NCBI RefSeq assembly: GCF_041154505.1
Contig: NZ_AP028672.1
Coordinates: 62,001-126,000 of the forward strand
DNA: 64,000 nt
Direction of reading: 5' to 3'
Source of the DNA: Acidovorax sp. A79
GTDB taxonomy: Bacteria; Pseudomonadota; Gammaproteobacteria; Burkholderiales; Burkholderiaceae_C
Of this stretch, positions 28,845 to 36,985 are shown one piece after another. Under the pieces are notes generated by a model. The model worked only from the letters and a program-made list of their open reading frames with translations. It made no database searches and was not told the origin of the DNA. Within the stretch, counting starts at the first letter, position 1. The number at the start of each line of letters is the position of its first letter. A program made the position numbers and the translations under genes.

Positions 28845-30266
28845 ATGTCAGACGTCAACTCCTCCAAGATCTCTGTCGAGAAAATCGGCGGCACTTCCAT
28901 GACCGCCTTTGGCGATGTGCTGCGCCACATCATGCTGCACGATCCCAAGCGCATCTATGGCCGGATCTATGTGGTGTCCGCCTACTCGGGCGTGACGAAC
29001 CAGTTGCTGGAGCACAAGAAGACGGGCGAGCGCGGCATCTATGCCCTGTTTGCAGAGGGCAAGGGCTACCAGGACGCCCTGACCCAGCTGGCCGCCAGCC
29101 TGAAAAAGCTGAACGCGGGCTACGCCGACCTGGGCCTGCCGCTGGATGTGGCCGACGCCTTCATCGACCAGCGTATTGGCCAGGCGCGTGAGTACCTGAA
29201 CGCCATGCAGCACGTGCTGGCCAGCGGCTACTTGAGCCGCAAGGATGTGCTTCTGGCCGCGCGCGAGGTGCTGGCCTCCATTGGCGAGTCGCACAGCGCG
29301 TTCAACTCGGTCGAGATCCTCAAGGCCAGTGGCGTCAACGCCATCCTGATGGACCTGGCCGGTTTTGACGACAACGAAGCCTGGACCATTGACGAGCGCA
29401 TCGCGCAAAGCTTCAAGGGTCTGGACCTGAGCGACAAGGTGGTGGTGGCCACCGGCTACACCAAGGGCACCGAAGGCATCATGCGCGAGTTTGACCGCGG
29501 CTATTCCGAGGTCACGTTCAGCAAGATCGCCGTGGAAGTGCGCCCCGCCGAGGCCGTGATCCACAAGGAATTCCACCTGTCGTCCGCCGACCCCAACCTC
29601 GTGGGCCTGGAAAACGCCATCGTGGTGGGCGCCACCAACTACGACGTGGCCGATCAGCTGGCCGACGTGGGCATGGAAGCCATCCACCCCAAGGCCGCCA
29701 AGCCCATGGAACTGGCCGGCATCCCGATCCGCCTGAAGAACACGTTTGAGCCCGACCACCCCGGCACGCTGATCACCAAGGACTTCGTGGGTGAGCGCGC
29801 GCGTGTGGAGATCGTGACCGGCACCGACAAGGTCACGCTGATCGAGATCCACGACCCCAGCATGGTGGGCACGGTGGGCTTTGATGCGGGCCTGATGAAC
29901 GTGTTCTGCAAGCACGATGTGAGCTACATCCTGAAGGCGACCAACGCCAACTCCATCGCCCACCTGGTGTGGGACAACCAGGTCACCCCCGAACTGGTGG
30001 CGGAGCTGCAGGAGGACTACCAGATCGTGACAATCAAGCCCAGCGCCATCGTGTGCACCATCGGCTCCAACATCGGCATCCCTGGCGTGCTGGCCAAGGC
30101 AGCACAGGCGCTGGCCGATGCGCGGGTCAACGTGAACTGCGTGTCCCAGACTCTGCGGCAGGTGAACATGCAGTTCGTGATCGAGCGCGAGGACTACAAG
30201 ACGGCCATCAAGGCGCTGAACCTGGCGCTGTGCGTGAACTCAGGAACTCCCGTTCCACGCGTTTAA
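28845..30266 (+). CDS. Aspartate kinase, resembling the ectoine-type (Ask_Ect) subfamily
   Basis: Phosphorylates aspartate, the first step toward lysine, threonine, methionine or ectoine. The 473 residues begin with VEKIGGTSMTAFGDVLRHIM instead of the usual VxKFGGTSV and contain VVSAYSGVTNQLLEHKKTGE, both of which recall the kinase found in ectoine gene clusters. Two ACT-like segments at the C-terminus (GFDAGLMNVFCKHDVSYI, GSNIGIPGVLAKAAQALADA) suggest allosteric control. No ectABC genes lie nearby, and a conventional lysC probably exists elsewhere. The ATG at 28845 is chosen by homology; the frame is open further upstream. Confidence 0.85.
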   Translation: MSDVNSSKISVEKIGGTSMTAFGDVLRHIMLHDPKRIYGRIYVVSAYSGVTNQLLEHKKTGERGIYALFAEGKGYQDALTQLAASLKKLNAGYADLGLPLDVADAFIDQRIGQAREYLNAMQHVLASGYLSRKDVLLAAREVLASIGESHSAFNSVEILKASGVNAILMDLAGFDDNEAWTIDERIAQSFKGLDLSDKVVVATGYTKGTEGIMREFDRGYSEVTFSKIAVEVRPAEAVIHKEFHLSSADPNLVGLENAIVVGATNYDVADQLADVGMEAIHPKAAKPMELAGIPIRLKNTFEPDHPGTLITKDFVGERARVEIVTGTDKVTLIEIHDPSMVGTVGFDAGLMNVFCKHDVSYILKATNANSIAHLVWDNQVTPELVAELQEDYQIVTIKPSAIVCTIGSNIGIPGVLAKAAQALADARVNVNCVSQTLRQVNMQFVIEREDYKTAIKALNLALCVNSGTPVPRV

Positions 30267-30310
30267 AGGAATAGCGGCAGGCTTGCTTGCCGCTAAGCCT
30301 TTCCATAAGG

Positions 30311-30334
30311 AGCCCGCCATGCGCGGGCTTTTTA
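30311..30334 (+). terminator. Rho-independent terminator after the aspartate kinase
   Basis: AGCCCGC (30311-30317) and GCGGGCT (30323-30329) flank a CATGC loop and are followed by TTTTT. A second hairpin, AGCGGCAGG...TTGCCGCT, lies just before it (30272-30294). Confidence 0.85.
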
Positions 30335-30351
30335 TCGCCTGGATGTCTCCG

Positions 30352-31683
30352 TCAGGCAGTGCCGAGCAGCCTTTCGAACAGATCCGTTCCACCCATCTGC
30401 CCGCCCTTGAGCATCAACTCGAGCCCTTGGCGCGACGGTTCTGAACTGTGTGCGCTGCTCAGCGTGACCCCGGGGCAGACCGTGGTCTTGTACGACAGCC
30501 CCCACAACTGCAGCGCCTGGACTGCGTGGCTGGACGTGTCACCGCCGGCGATGCCGATGCGGCGCAGGGGCGCGCCGCGTTCTGCGCGGGCTTGCACCAC
30601 GCGGGCGATCAGATCGGCGCTGGCCTGGGCGACATCGGTGGAAGAGGCCGCAGCGGCCAGCGGCGCGCCGTCCGTGGGACCGGTGAAGGCCAGCACGTTC
30701 TCTCCGTTCTGCAGCCCGGCGCAGATGGCGTCTCGCAGACCCTGGGCGTAGCCCGTATCACTGCACAGCCGTTGAGCGTCCACTGCGATGCGGTGGTATG
30801 CGGTGGCGGCCTGCACCTGCGCGGCGGTCAGGGGGGACAAGCTGCCCGCCCAGGCCAACACCGGCCCGTCGGCGGGCGCCAGCGGCGCAGCGGCCGTGGA
30901 CGCCGGCTTGCCCCAGTGGGCGACCAGCGCCTGGGCCACGGCGCTGGAGCCCACGGCCAGCAACCGGGCGTGTTGGGACTGCTGCCACAGCAGGCGGCCC
31001 ACGGTGGCCAGCTGGCCGGGCGTGGTCAGGTCCAGCAAGGTCGGCGCCATGGCATGGGACGCTGCGCCATGCGCCAGCAAGGCCTGCAGTGCAGCGTCCA
31101 GGGCGTCGGGGGAGTCGTACAGCGGGTAGTGCAGGGCGGTGATGCCATCCAGCCCCTGGTGCGCCAGATGGAGCCGGAGATCGGCCTCACCCATGGGTGT
31201 GACCGGGTGCCGGCGCATGGTGGGATGCCGGTCGATGCGGTGCACGGCGCCGCCCGTGCCCGCCGCAGCGAACAGGTTGCTGAACGCGCAGTAGCGCCCC
31301 AGGCTCGGCTGCCCGCCCACGATGGGCACCCAGCGGTTGTTCACGAACGGGTGCAGGGTCTGAATGCCGCAAGCGATGTTGCCGACATGCGGGGCGCTGT
31401 CGAAGGTGGAGCACACCTTGTAGTGCAGCACCGGCGGCGCCAGCTTTTCGAAGAAGCGGCCTACAGCCGACATCTCGGCCCGCATGGCCTCTGGAGGCAT
31501 GGCGCGCGCGGCACCAGCAATGCCCACCGCATCCAGCGGCCCGGCGGCGGCCAGGGCCTCGGCGCTGGGCACGCCCATGAACAGCATCGACCGCAGCCCG
31601 GCCTGGGCCAGCACGGCCAGCGTGTCGGTGGCGCCTGTGAAGTCGTCGCCGTACCAGCCGTACAGAGGGGCCGTCGTCGTCAT
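30352..31683 (-). CDS. Four-carbon acid sugar kinase family protein (DUF1537), OiaK-like
   Basis: ATP-dependent kinase acting on sugar-acid intermediates. The 443 residues start YGWYGDDFTGATDTLAVLAQ, the DDFTGATD substrate-binding signature of DUF1537. The C-terminal nucleotide domain contains IGIAGGDTSSHAVQALQLWG and PGVTLSSAHS. Its start lies 3 bp after the stop of the RuBisCO-like gene, so the two are translationally coupled. Kinase plus RuBisCO-like protein is the pair known as OiaK-OiaX in D-apionate breakdown, where the kinase makes 3-oxo-isoapionate 4-phosphate. The substrate here is inferred only. Confidence 0.85.
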   Translation of the reverse strand: MTTTAPLYGWYGDDFTGATDTLAVLAQAGLRSMLFMGVPSAEALAAAGPLDAVGIAGAARAMPPEAMRAEMSAVGRFFEKLAPPVLHYKVCSTFDSAPHVGNIACGIQTLHPFVNNRWVPIVGGQPSLGRYCAFSNLFAAAGTGGAVHRIDRHPTMRRHPVTPMGEADLRLHLAHQGLDGITALHYPLYDSPDALDAALQALLAHGAASHAMAPTLLDLTTPGQLATVGRLLWQQSQHARLLAVGSSAVAQALVAHWGKPASTAAAPLAPADGPVLAWAGSLSPLTAAQVQAATAYHRIAVDAQRLCSDTGYAQGLRDAICAGLQNGENVLAFTGPTDGAPLAAAASSTDVAQASADLIARVVQARAERGAPLRRIGIAGGDTSSHAVQALQLWGLSYKTTVCPGVTLSSAHSSEPSRQGLELMLKGGQMGGTDLFERLLGTA

Positions 31684-31686
31684 CGT

Positions 31687-32964
31687 TTATTTCTTGCCGA
31701 AGAATTCGATGGCCCGGCGCAGCTCGGATGCGTGGGTGGCGCGCTGGGCCAGGGTCTCGCCCTTTTGCACCGCGTCCCAGGCCTGCTGCAGGCTGGCCAC
31801 GCCCGCAGCGGGGCCGTCCGGGTGCGCCAGAATGCCGCCGCCAGACATGAACAGCAGGTCGTTGGACTGGATGCTGTCCCACGTGGCGGGCACGGTGCCG
31901 GCCCACTGGCCGTTGGAGAAGGCGGGCAACACGCGGTCGTCCAGCCCATCACACAGCGGGGCCAGCGTGTCGTGGGCCGACTCGATCACTTCCTCGTCGG
32001 TCTGCGAGAACTTGCCCTGCAGACCGTGCACATGCATATGGTCCACGCCCGCCAGGCGCCACAGCGTCTGCCAGGCGTTGAACGAAAAGCCCAGCAGCGG
32101 GTGGCGCGACAGCGCGCCGTAACCGTTGCGGTGGCCGTGCAGCGCCAGCGGCGTGTGGCGGCGCAGGGTTTGCACGGCGGAGTAGCCGCACCAGTTCAGG
32201 CTGACCATCACGCAGCTTCCGCCTTCGGCGGCGATCAGGTCGGCATGGCGGCGCATGGCGTCGGTCTCGTCGGTGATGTTGAAGGCCACCATCACCAGCT
32301 TGCCGGTCTTGTCCTGGTGGGCGCGCACTCGGCGCATCACGGCCTTGACGCGGTCGGCCAGCGGCGCGTGAACCGGGTTGGCGCAGACCTCGTCGTCCTT
32401 GATGAAGTCCACCCCCGCAGCGCACAGGCGGCCGGCCAGGTCGCCGGTTTCTTCGGCCGACAAACCCACGTTGGGTTTGATGATGGTGCCGATCAGCGGG
32501 CGACCCTGCACACCGGTCAGCGCGCGGGTGCCGGCGATGCCGTGGCGAGGCATGTCGAACTGTTCGCGGTAGGCGCGCGGCAGTTTCATCGACTCCAGCC
32601 GCAGGCCGGTGACTTCGCCCAGGTCGTACAGATTGCCCGACACCGTGGCGGCCAGCGTGGGCAGGTTGGGGCCGATGTTGTCGCACGGAAAGCTCACGCG
32701 CAGCCGGGCGCGCTGCCAGTTCTGCGGTGTGTCAAACATGCCGCGCCGCTGCATCCAGCCGTTGGGCAGCGAAGGGACGGGCGCCACGTCCAGCAGCTCG
32801 ACGGACTCGACCGTGGCGCGCGCACGTTCGCGCAACGCGTCGGTCTCGCCCTCCACCCGGGTGAAGGTGCCACACGATTGTTCGCCCGCCAGCACTTCGG
32901 CCACATGGGCGGGGTCCAGCGGGGTCTCGATCAGGTAGGTGGCTTCAAAGCGGTCTGGGGACAT
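31687..32964 (-). CDS. RuBisCO-like protein (form IV), OiaX-like decarboxylase candidate
   Basis: The 425 residues have the RuBisCO fold signature GTIIKPNVGLSAEETGDLAG. The first catalytic lysine is K163; the carbamylated lysine and metal ligands are K189, D191 and E192 (GVDFIKDDE). The histidine of HGHRNGYGA is H278; the loop 6 lysine K318 follows H311 by seven residues, and S374 lies in SGGG. The RuBisCO residue K177 is replaced by N165, so CO2 fixation is unlikely. Known relatives decarboxylate 3-oxo-isoapionate 4-phosphate. The ATG at 32964 is preferred to a TTG six bases upstream. Its 5' leader contains a dispersed repeat. Confidence 0.88.
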   Translation of the reverse strand: MSPDRFEATYLIETPLDPAHVAEVLAGEQSCGTFTRVEGETDALRERARATVESVELLDVAPVPSLPNGWMQRRGMFDTPQNWQRARLRVSFPCDNIGPNLPTLAATVSGNLYDLGEVTGLRLESMKLPRAYREQFDMPRHGIAGTRALTGVQGRPLIGTIIKPNVGLSAEETGDLAGRLCAAGVDFIKDDEVCANPVHAPLADRVKAVMRRVRAHQDKTGKLVMVAFNITDETDAMRRHADLIAAEGGSCVMVSLNWCGYSAVQTLRRHTPLALHGHRNGYGALSRHPLLGFSFNAWQTLWRLAGVDHMHVHGLQGKFSQTDEEVIESAHDTLAPLCDGLDDRVLPAFSNGQWAGTVPATWDSIQSNDLLFMSGGGILAHPDGPAAGVASLQQAWDAVQKGETLAQRATHASELRRAIEFFGKK

Positions 32965-32975
32965 GGTCAAGGTGA

Positions 32976-33040
32976 TACTACTGTTTTGATAGCTGCTAGC
33001 GCTTATGGGACAAGCGCTAGGGGCTAATTTGGCTTGAAAC
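32976..33040 (+). repeat. Dispersed palindromic repeat, copy inside the catabolic operon
   Basis: The most regular copy: TACTACTGTTTTGATAGCTG, then CTAGCGCTTATGGGACAAGC and GCTAGGGGCTAATTTGGCTT. The GCTAGCGCTT and AAGCGCTAG arms form a strong hairpin. It lies between the VOC and RuBisCO-like genes, within one transcription unit. Confidence 0.85.
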
Positions 33041-33062
33041 TCAGACCTTCTTCAGGCCTTCA

Positions 33063-33605
33063 TCAGATCTTGGAGAGATCCGGGAACGGCCGCACCGGGT
33101 CCGTCGTCCCGTCCCACGTTTCCGACTCCGCACGGATCAGGTCGAACATGCGGCCCTTGGGGCCCGCCACTTCCGACAGCTCGATCACCGTGCCCGGGTG
33201 GTACTCGGTGTCGAAGTAGACAAAGCGGCCCTTTTCGCCCACCTCGCCGCTCATCACCGTCTTGAAGCCCTGGGCAGTCAAACGCGCCAGGTCGGCGTCG
33301 TAGTCGCTCGTCCAGTAGGCCACGTGCTGCAGCCCGGTGCGCCCGGCCTGCAGAAAGTCGCGGTACATCGACGGCACGTCGTTGCGCGTCTGGATCAGCT
33401 CCACCTGCACATAGCCCGAGTTGGCCAGCGCCACCGAGTTGTGCGGCTCGTAGCGCTCGCCCTTGTAGACGTAGTTCTTGATCGGAACCTTCGGGTTGTA
33501 GAACCAGGGGCCCACGCCCAGGGTCTTGCTCCAGTAGTCCATGGCGGCTTCGATGTCGTGGACCACATAGCCAAGTTGGCGGATGGCGCCGAAATGACGG
33601 CTCAT
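33063..33605 (-). CDS. VOC (glyoxalase/dioxygenase superfamily) protein
   Basis: The 180 residues form two beta-alpha-beta3 modules of the vicinal oxygen chelate fold. Candidate metal ligands are Q10 (RQLGYVV), E69 (VQVELIQ), H94 (LQHVAYW) and E142 (TVIELSEV). This Gln/Glu/His/Glu set is like human glyoxalase I and points to isomerase or epimerase rather than ring-cleaving chemistry. It is flanked by importer genes and the RuBisCO-like gene on the same strand, so it probably acts on the imported substrate. A Shine-Dalgarno AAGGAAA precedes the ATG. The substrate is unknown. Confidence 0.8.
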   Translation of the reverse strand: MSRHFGAIRQLGYVVHDIEAAMDYWSKTLGVGPWFYNPKVPIKNYVYKGERYEPHNSVALANSGYVQVELIQTRNDVPSMYRDFLQAGRTGLQHVAYWTSDYDADLARLTAQGFKTVMSGEVGEKGRFVYFDTEYHPGTVIELSEVAGPKGRMFDLIRAESETWDGTTDPVRPFPDLSKI

Positions 33606-33698
33606 AAGAATTTCCTTTGGTGGTGATGCGTCAGGGCAGGGCGCAGCCGGGCGGGGCCCATCAGGCGCCGCCCAGGGTTGCAGGCTTGCTTTATTTAC

Positions 33699-34493
33699 TT
33701 ACTTGGCGCCGTCGATGATTTCTTTGGGGATCGGCACGCCCGCGTACTTCACATGGACGTCGTTCAGCTTGCCGTTGGCCAGATTGGTCTTGATCCAGCC
33801 GTTGACGGCGGCCATCAGCTCGGGCTGGTTCTTGCGCATGGCCACGCCCAGCTGGTACGACTGCAGGATGAACTTGGTCTCGAAGTCGCGCGACGGGTTC
33901 TTCTTGGCGATGGCCGCGATGATCGGCGGCGTGATGGCCACGATGTCGGCCTGGCCGGTGGCGGCTGCGGTGATGGAGGCGGACTCGTCGTCGAACCGCA
34001 CCACCTTGGCCTGCGGTGCGCGCTCGGTCACGATCTTGTCTTGCGGGCCACCACGCGTCACGGCCACGGTCTTGCCGGCCAGGTCTTCGATGCTGGTCAG
34101 CTTCATGCTCTTGGGCGCGCCCACAGCCGCCTGGATGGCGCCGTAAGGGATGGAAAAGTCCACCGCCTTCTGGCGCTCGGGCGTGATCGACAGCGACGAG
34201 ATGATCAGGTCCACCTTGTTCGACAACAGGTTGGGGATGCGCGACGAGTTGGTCGTGTTCACGATCTCCAGCGCCAGGCCCAGGTCCTTGGCCAGCAGCT
34301 CGGCCGCTTCCACGTCCGAGCCCACGGGCTTCATCTTTTCGTCCACGTAGCCGTAGAACGGCGCGCCAAAGTCGATGCCCACGCGCAGCTTGCCGGCGGA
34401 CTTGATGTCGGCCAGCTCGGCCATGGCGGGCACGCACAGGGCGGCGGCGCTGATGGCCAGCAGGGAGCGGCGGAGGATGAGGGAAGCGGTCAT
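33699..34493 (-). CDS. Periplasmic substrate-binding protein, amino-acid ABC transporter family 3
   Basis: The 264 residues start with a signal peptide (SLLAISAAALCVPAMA) and then the family 3 opening LADIKSAGKLRVGIDFGAPF. VDLIISSLSITPERQKAVDF is the family signature. Ligand-contact regions such as VTRGGPQDKIV and ITAAATGQADIVAI are intact. An AGGAGA Shine-Dalgarno precedes the start. This family usually binds polar amino acids, opines or small acids; with a RuBisCO-like enzyme and sugar-acid kinase downstream, an acidic ligand is plausible. Confidence 0.88.
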   Translation of the reverse strand: MTASLILRRSLLAISAAALCVPAMAELADIKSAGKLRVGIDFGAPFYGYVDEKMKPVGSDVEAAELLAKDLGLALEIVNTTNSSRIPNLLSNKVDLIISSLSITPERQKAVDFSIPYGAIQAAVGAPKSMKLTSIEDLAGKTVAVTRGGPQDKIVTERAPQAKVVRFDDESASITAAATGQADIVAITPPIIAAIAKKNPSRDFETKFILQSYQLGVAMRKNQPELMAAVNGWIKTNLANGKLNDVHVKYAGVPIPKEIIDGAK

Positions 34494-34549
34494 GGTGTTG
34501 TCTCCTGGTGGTTTTTGAATAGGGAATCGAAAAGGGCAGGCCTGGAAAC

Positions 34550-35350
34550 TCAGAGCCCGTGAGAAAGGAAATCGCGCAGCTCGGCGGTCTGCGGGTTCTT
34601 GAGCATCGCGCCCGGGCCCGTCTCCCAGACCTTGCCCTCGTGCATGTAGATGATGGTGTCGGCCACGCGGGCGGCAAACTCCATCTCGTGCGTGACCAGC
34701 ACCATGGTCATGCCGCCCTGGGCCAGGGCTTCGATCACGCGCAGCACCTCGCCGGTGAGCTGCGGGTCCAGCGCAGAGGTCACCTCGTCGAACAGCATCA
34801 CCTGCGGCTCCATCGCCAGCGACCGGGCAATCGCCACGCGCTGCTGCTGCCCGCCCGAGAGCTGCTCGGGGTACGCCTGCGCCTTGTCCGCCAGGCCCAC
34901 CTGCTGCAGCGTGCGGGCGGCAATCTCGCGCGCCTTGGCCGTGGGCAGGTTCTTCACGGCCTTGGGGGCCAGGGTGATGTTCTGTTCCACCGTCAAGTGC
35001 GGGAACAGGTTGTAGCTCTGGAACACGATGCCCACGTCCTGGCGCAACTGGCGCAGATCGATGGCCGGGTCATGCACCGCGTGGCCGCAGACATTGATGG
35101 TGCCGCTGTCGATGATCTCCAGCCGGTCGATGCAGCGCAGCGCCGTGCTCTTGCCCGAGCCGCTCTTACCGATGATGGCCACCACCTGGCCCTTGGGAAT
35201 GGCAAACGACACGCCCTTGAGCACCTGGTTGCTGCCAAAGCTTTTGTGCACGTCCTTTAGTTCAACGACGGGCTGCGCAGGCGAGGCCGCTGGCTGGGTG
35301 GGTTGCGCGGCAGCGTCTCGGGCGAGGTTCATGGTGTCTTCTCGTTTCAT
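34550..35350 (-). CDS. ABC transporter ATPase, polar amino acid type (HisP/GlnQ-like)
   Basis: The 266 residues carry Walker A (IIGKSGSGKST), Q-loop (VFQSYNLFPHLTV), signature LSGGQQQR, Walker B (VMLFDEVTSALD) and the switch histidine (LVTHEMEFA). The ATG at 35350 overlaps the stop of the preceding permease gene (ATGA), favouring the start MKREDTMNL; an alternative ATG is at 35332. It drives the importer formed with the two permeases and the binding protein. Confidence 0.92.
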   Translation of the reverse strand: MKREDTMNLARDAAAQPTQPAASPAQPVVELKDVHKSFGSNQVLKGVSFAIPKGQVVAIIGKSGSGKSTALRCIDRLEIIDSGTINVCGHAVHDPAIDLRQLRQDVGIVFQSYNLFPHLTVEQNITLAPKAVKNLPTAKAREIAARTLQQVGLADKAQAYPEQLSGGQQQRVAIARSLAMEPQVMLFDEVTSALDPQLTGEVLRVIEALAQGGMTMVLVTHEMEFAARVADTIIYMHEGKVWETGPGAMLKNPQTAELRDFLSHGL

Positions 35351-36033
35351 GCGGTGGTCACAGAAGGGGTGGCTGTGCCACGGTTTCCAAACTGCTGGCG
35401 CTGCTCCAGCTTGCGGCTCCAGACGGACAACGGGTAGCACATCGCAAAGTAGACGACGGCGATTAGCAGGTACACGGTAAAAGGCTGAAAGATGGAGTTG
35501 TTGATGAGCTGCCCCGCACGCACCAGCTCGATGAACCCCACGATGGACGCCAGCGAGGTGTTCTTGACGATCTGCACCATGAAGCCCACCGTGGGCGGCG
35601 TGGCAATGCGCACCGCCTGCGGCAGCACCACCAGCCGCATGCGCTGGGTGCGCGACAGGGCCAGGCACTCGGCCGCCTCCCACTGCGTGCGCGGCACCGA
35701 CTCGATGCACCCGCGCCAGATCTCGCCCAGGTACGCGCTAACGTAAACAATCATCGCAACGCTGGCCGCCACGATGGCGGGCAGCTCCAAGCCCGCAATG
35801 GACAGGCCGAAGTAGCACAGGAACAGCACCACCAGCAGCGGCGTGCCCTGGATGATCTGGATCCACGCAATCGTCGCCCAGCGCACGGCCTTGATCGGGC
35901 TGACGCGGCACAGCGCAATCACGCCCCCGGCCAGGCCACCCCCCACAAACGCAATCAGCGACAGGCCAATGGTCCACAGCGCGCCGAACAGCAGGTACTG
36001 CAGGTGGTACGAATTCAATCCACCGTCAATCAT
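35347..36033 (-). CDS. Amino-acid-type ABC transporter permease (second)
   Basis: The 228 residues form a HisM/GlnP-type permease with about five transmembrane helices, beginning LLFGALWTIGLSLIAFVGGG. The cytoplasmic EAA loop (EAAECLALSRTQRMRLVVLP) contacts the ATPase. It overlaps both neighbours by four bases, so the two permeases and the ATPase are translated as one coupled unit. Confidence 0.92.
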   Translation of the reverse strand: MIDGGLNSYHLQYLLFGALWTIGLSLIAFVGGGLAGGVIALCRVSPIKAVRWATIAWIQIIQGTPLLVVLFLCYFGLSIAGLELPAIVAASVAMIVYVSAYLGEIWRGCIESVPRTQWEAAECLALSRTQRMRLVVLPQAVRIATPPTVGFMVQIVKNTSLASIVGFIELVRAGQLINNSIFQPFTVYLLIAVVYFAMCYPLSVWSRKLEQRQQFGNRGTATPSVTTA

Positions 36034-36713
36034 TTAGCGCTCCCCAATTTGCGTTGGCGCGTGAACACGATCTGCCCGAACACCCACAGCCCCAGCCGCA
36101 TTAACAGCGACAGCGCCAGATACGCCACCGCCACCAGGATGTAAGCCTCAAACGGGCGGAAGGTCTCCGACTGCACCCGCGCCGCCACGGCCGTGAGTTC
36201 CTCCACCGAGATCTGCGAGGTGATGGACGAGGCCAGCATCAGCAGCACGAACTGGCTGGTGAGCGCGGGGTACACCTTCTCCATCGCCGGGCGCAGCACC
36301 ACATGCCAGTACACCTGCCGGCGCGTGAGGCCCAGGCACTCGGCCGCCTCGATCTGGCCCTTGTGGATCGAATCCATGCCCGCCCGCATGATTTCGCAGG
36401 TGTAGGCCGCCACGTTGATCACCAGCGTCAGCAGCGCCGCAGCAAACGCCGATACCTTGAAGCCCAGGCTGGCCAGGCCAAAGAACACCAGAAACACCTG
36501 CACCAGCAGCGGCGTGTTGCGCAGCACCTCCACATACGCACCGCAGGCCCGCACCAGCCAGCGCTGGTCGCTGCGCCGGCCAATGGCCAGCAGCGTGCCG
36601 CCCACAAAACCGATCACGGTGGCAGGGAAGGACAGCAGGATGGTCATCCACGCCCCTTCCAGAAACTGGGGCCAGTTGGCCAGCACGCTGGCAAAGTCGA
36701 ACTCGTAGGTCAT
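36030..36713 (-). CDS. Amino-acid-type ABC transporter permease (first)
   Basis: The 227 residues form the partner HisQ/HisM-like permease, with GAWMTILLSFPATVIGFVGG at the N-terminus and the EAA loop IEAAECLGLTRRQVYWHVVL. It is the first gene of the seven-gene minus-strand operon, whose promoter must lie in the 272-bp gap before the LacI-type regulator. Confidence 0.92.
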   Translation of the reverse strand: MTYEFDFASVLANWPQFLEGAWMTILLSFPATVIGFVGGTLLAIGRRSDQRWLVRACGAYVEVLRNTPLLVQVFLVFFGLASLGFKVSAFAAALLTLVINVAAYTCEIMRAGMDSIHKGQIEAAECLGLTRRQVYWHVVLRPAMEKVYPALTSQFVLLMLASSITSQISVEELTAVAARVQSETFRPFEAYILVAVAYLALSLLMRLGLWVFGQIVFTRQRKLGSAK

Positions 36714-36886
36714 GAGCGGGGCAGCGGTGCGCGTCAGTCAGCGAGTATGCTGGCGCGGCGGCCAAAAGCTGGCGGCTTGCCCTGTGGGCGCAGGCGAACG
36801 TGAGCGGAAATACCAGGCATGTCTTTGTCTCCTGCGTGATCGGCCTGGCAAGCGTGCCAGTTGTCACAACCTAGGGTTTGTACTGA

Positions 36887-36897
36887 TGGTTTCTGAT
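36887..36897 (+). promoter_or_regulatory. Candidate operator, copy 1 of TGGTTTNTGAT
   Basis: TGGTTTCTGAT, extended upstream as TGATGGTTTCTGAT. It lies between the importer operon and the LacI-type regulator, and is shared with the two copies further on. Confidence 0.55.
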
Positions 36898-36940
36898 GCC
36901 TTTGAGCATCGAACGCCGAGTGATAGTATCCGCAGAATCC

Positions 36941-36975
36941 ATCAAATACCAGCAAGCTGGATGATGGTTTTTGAT
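36941..36975. promoter_or_regulatory. Candidate operator, inverted copies 2 and 3 of TGGTTTNTGAT
   Basis: ATCAAATACCA (36941-36951) and TGGTTTTTGAT (36965-36975) are inverted copies with one mismatch around a 13-bp spacer. The second ends ten bases before the regulator's ATG. Most likely the binding site of the LacI-type regulator, controlling itself and the divergent importer operon. Confidence 0.6.
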
Positions 36976-36985
36976 TGAATTGCAC

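Noticed and set aside
31687-32964. Functional carbon-fixing RuBisCO
   Set aside because: K177 is replaced by Asn, and the context is catabolic with no phosphoribulokinase or small subunit.
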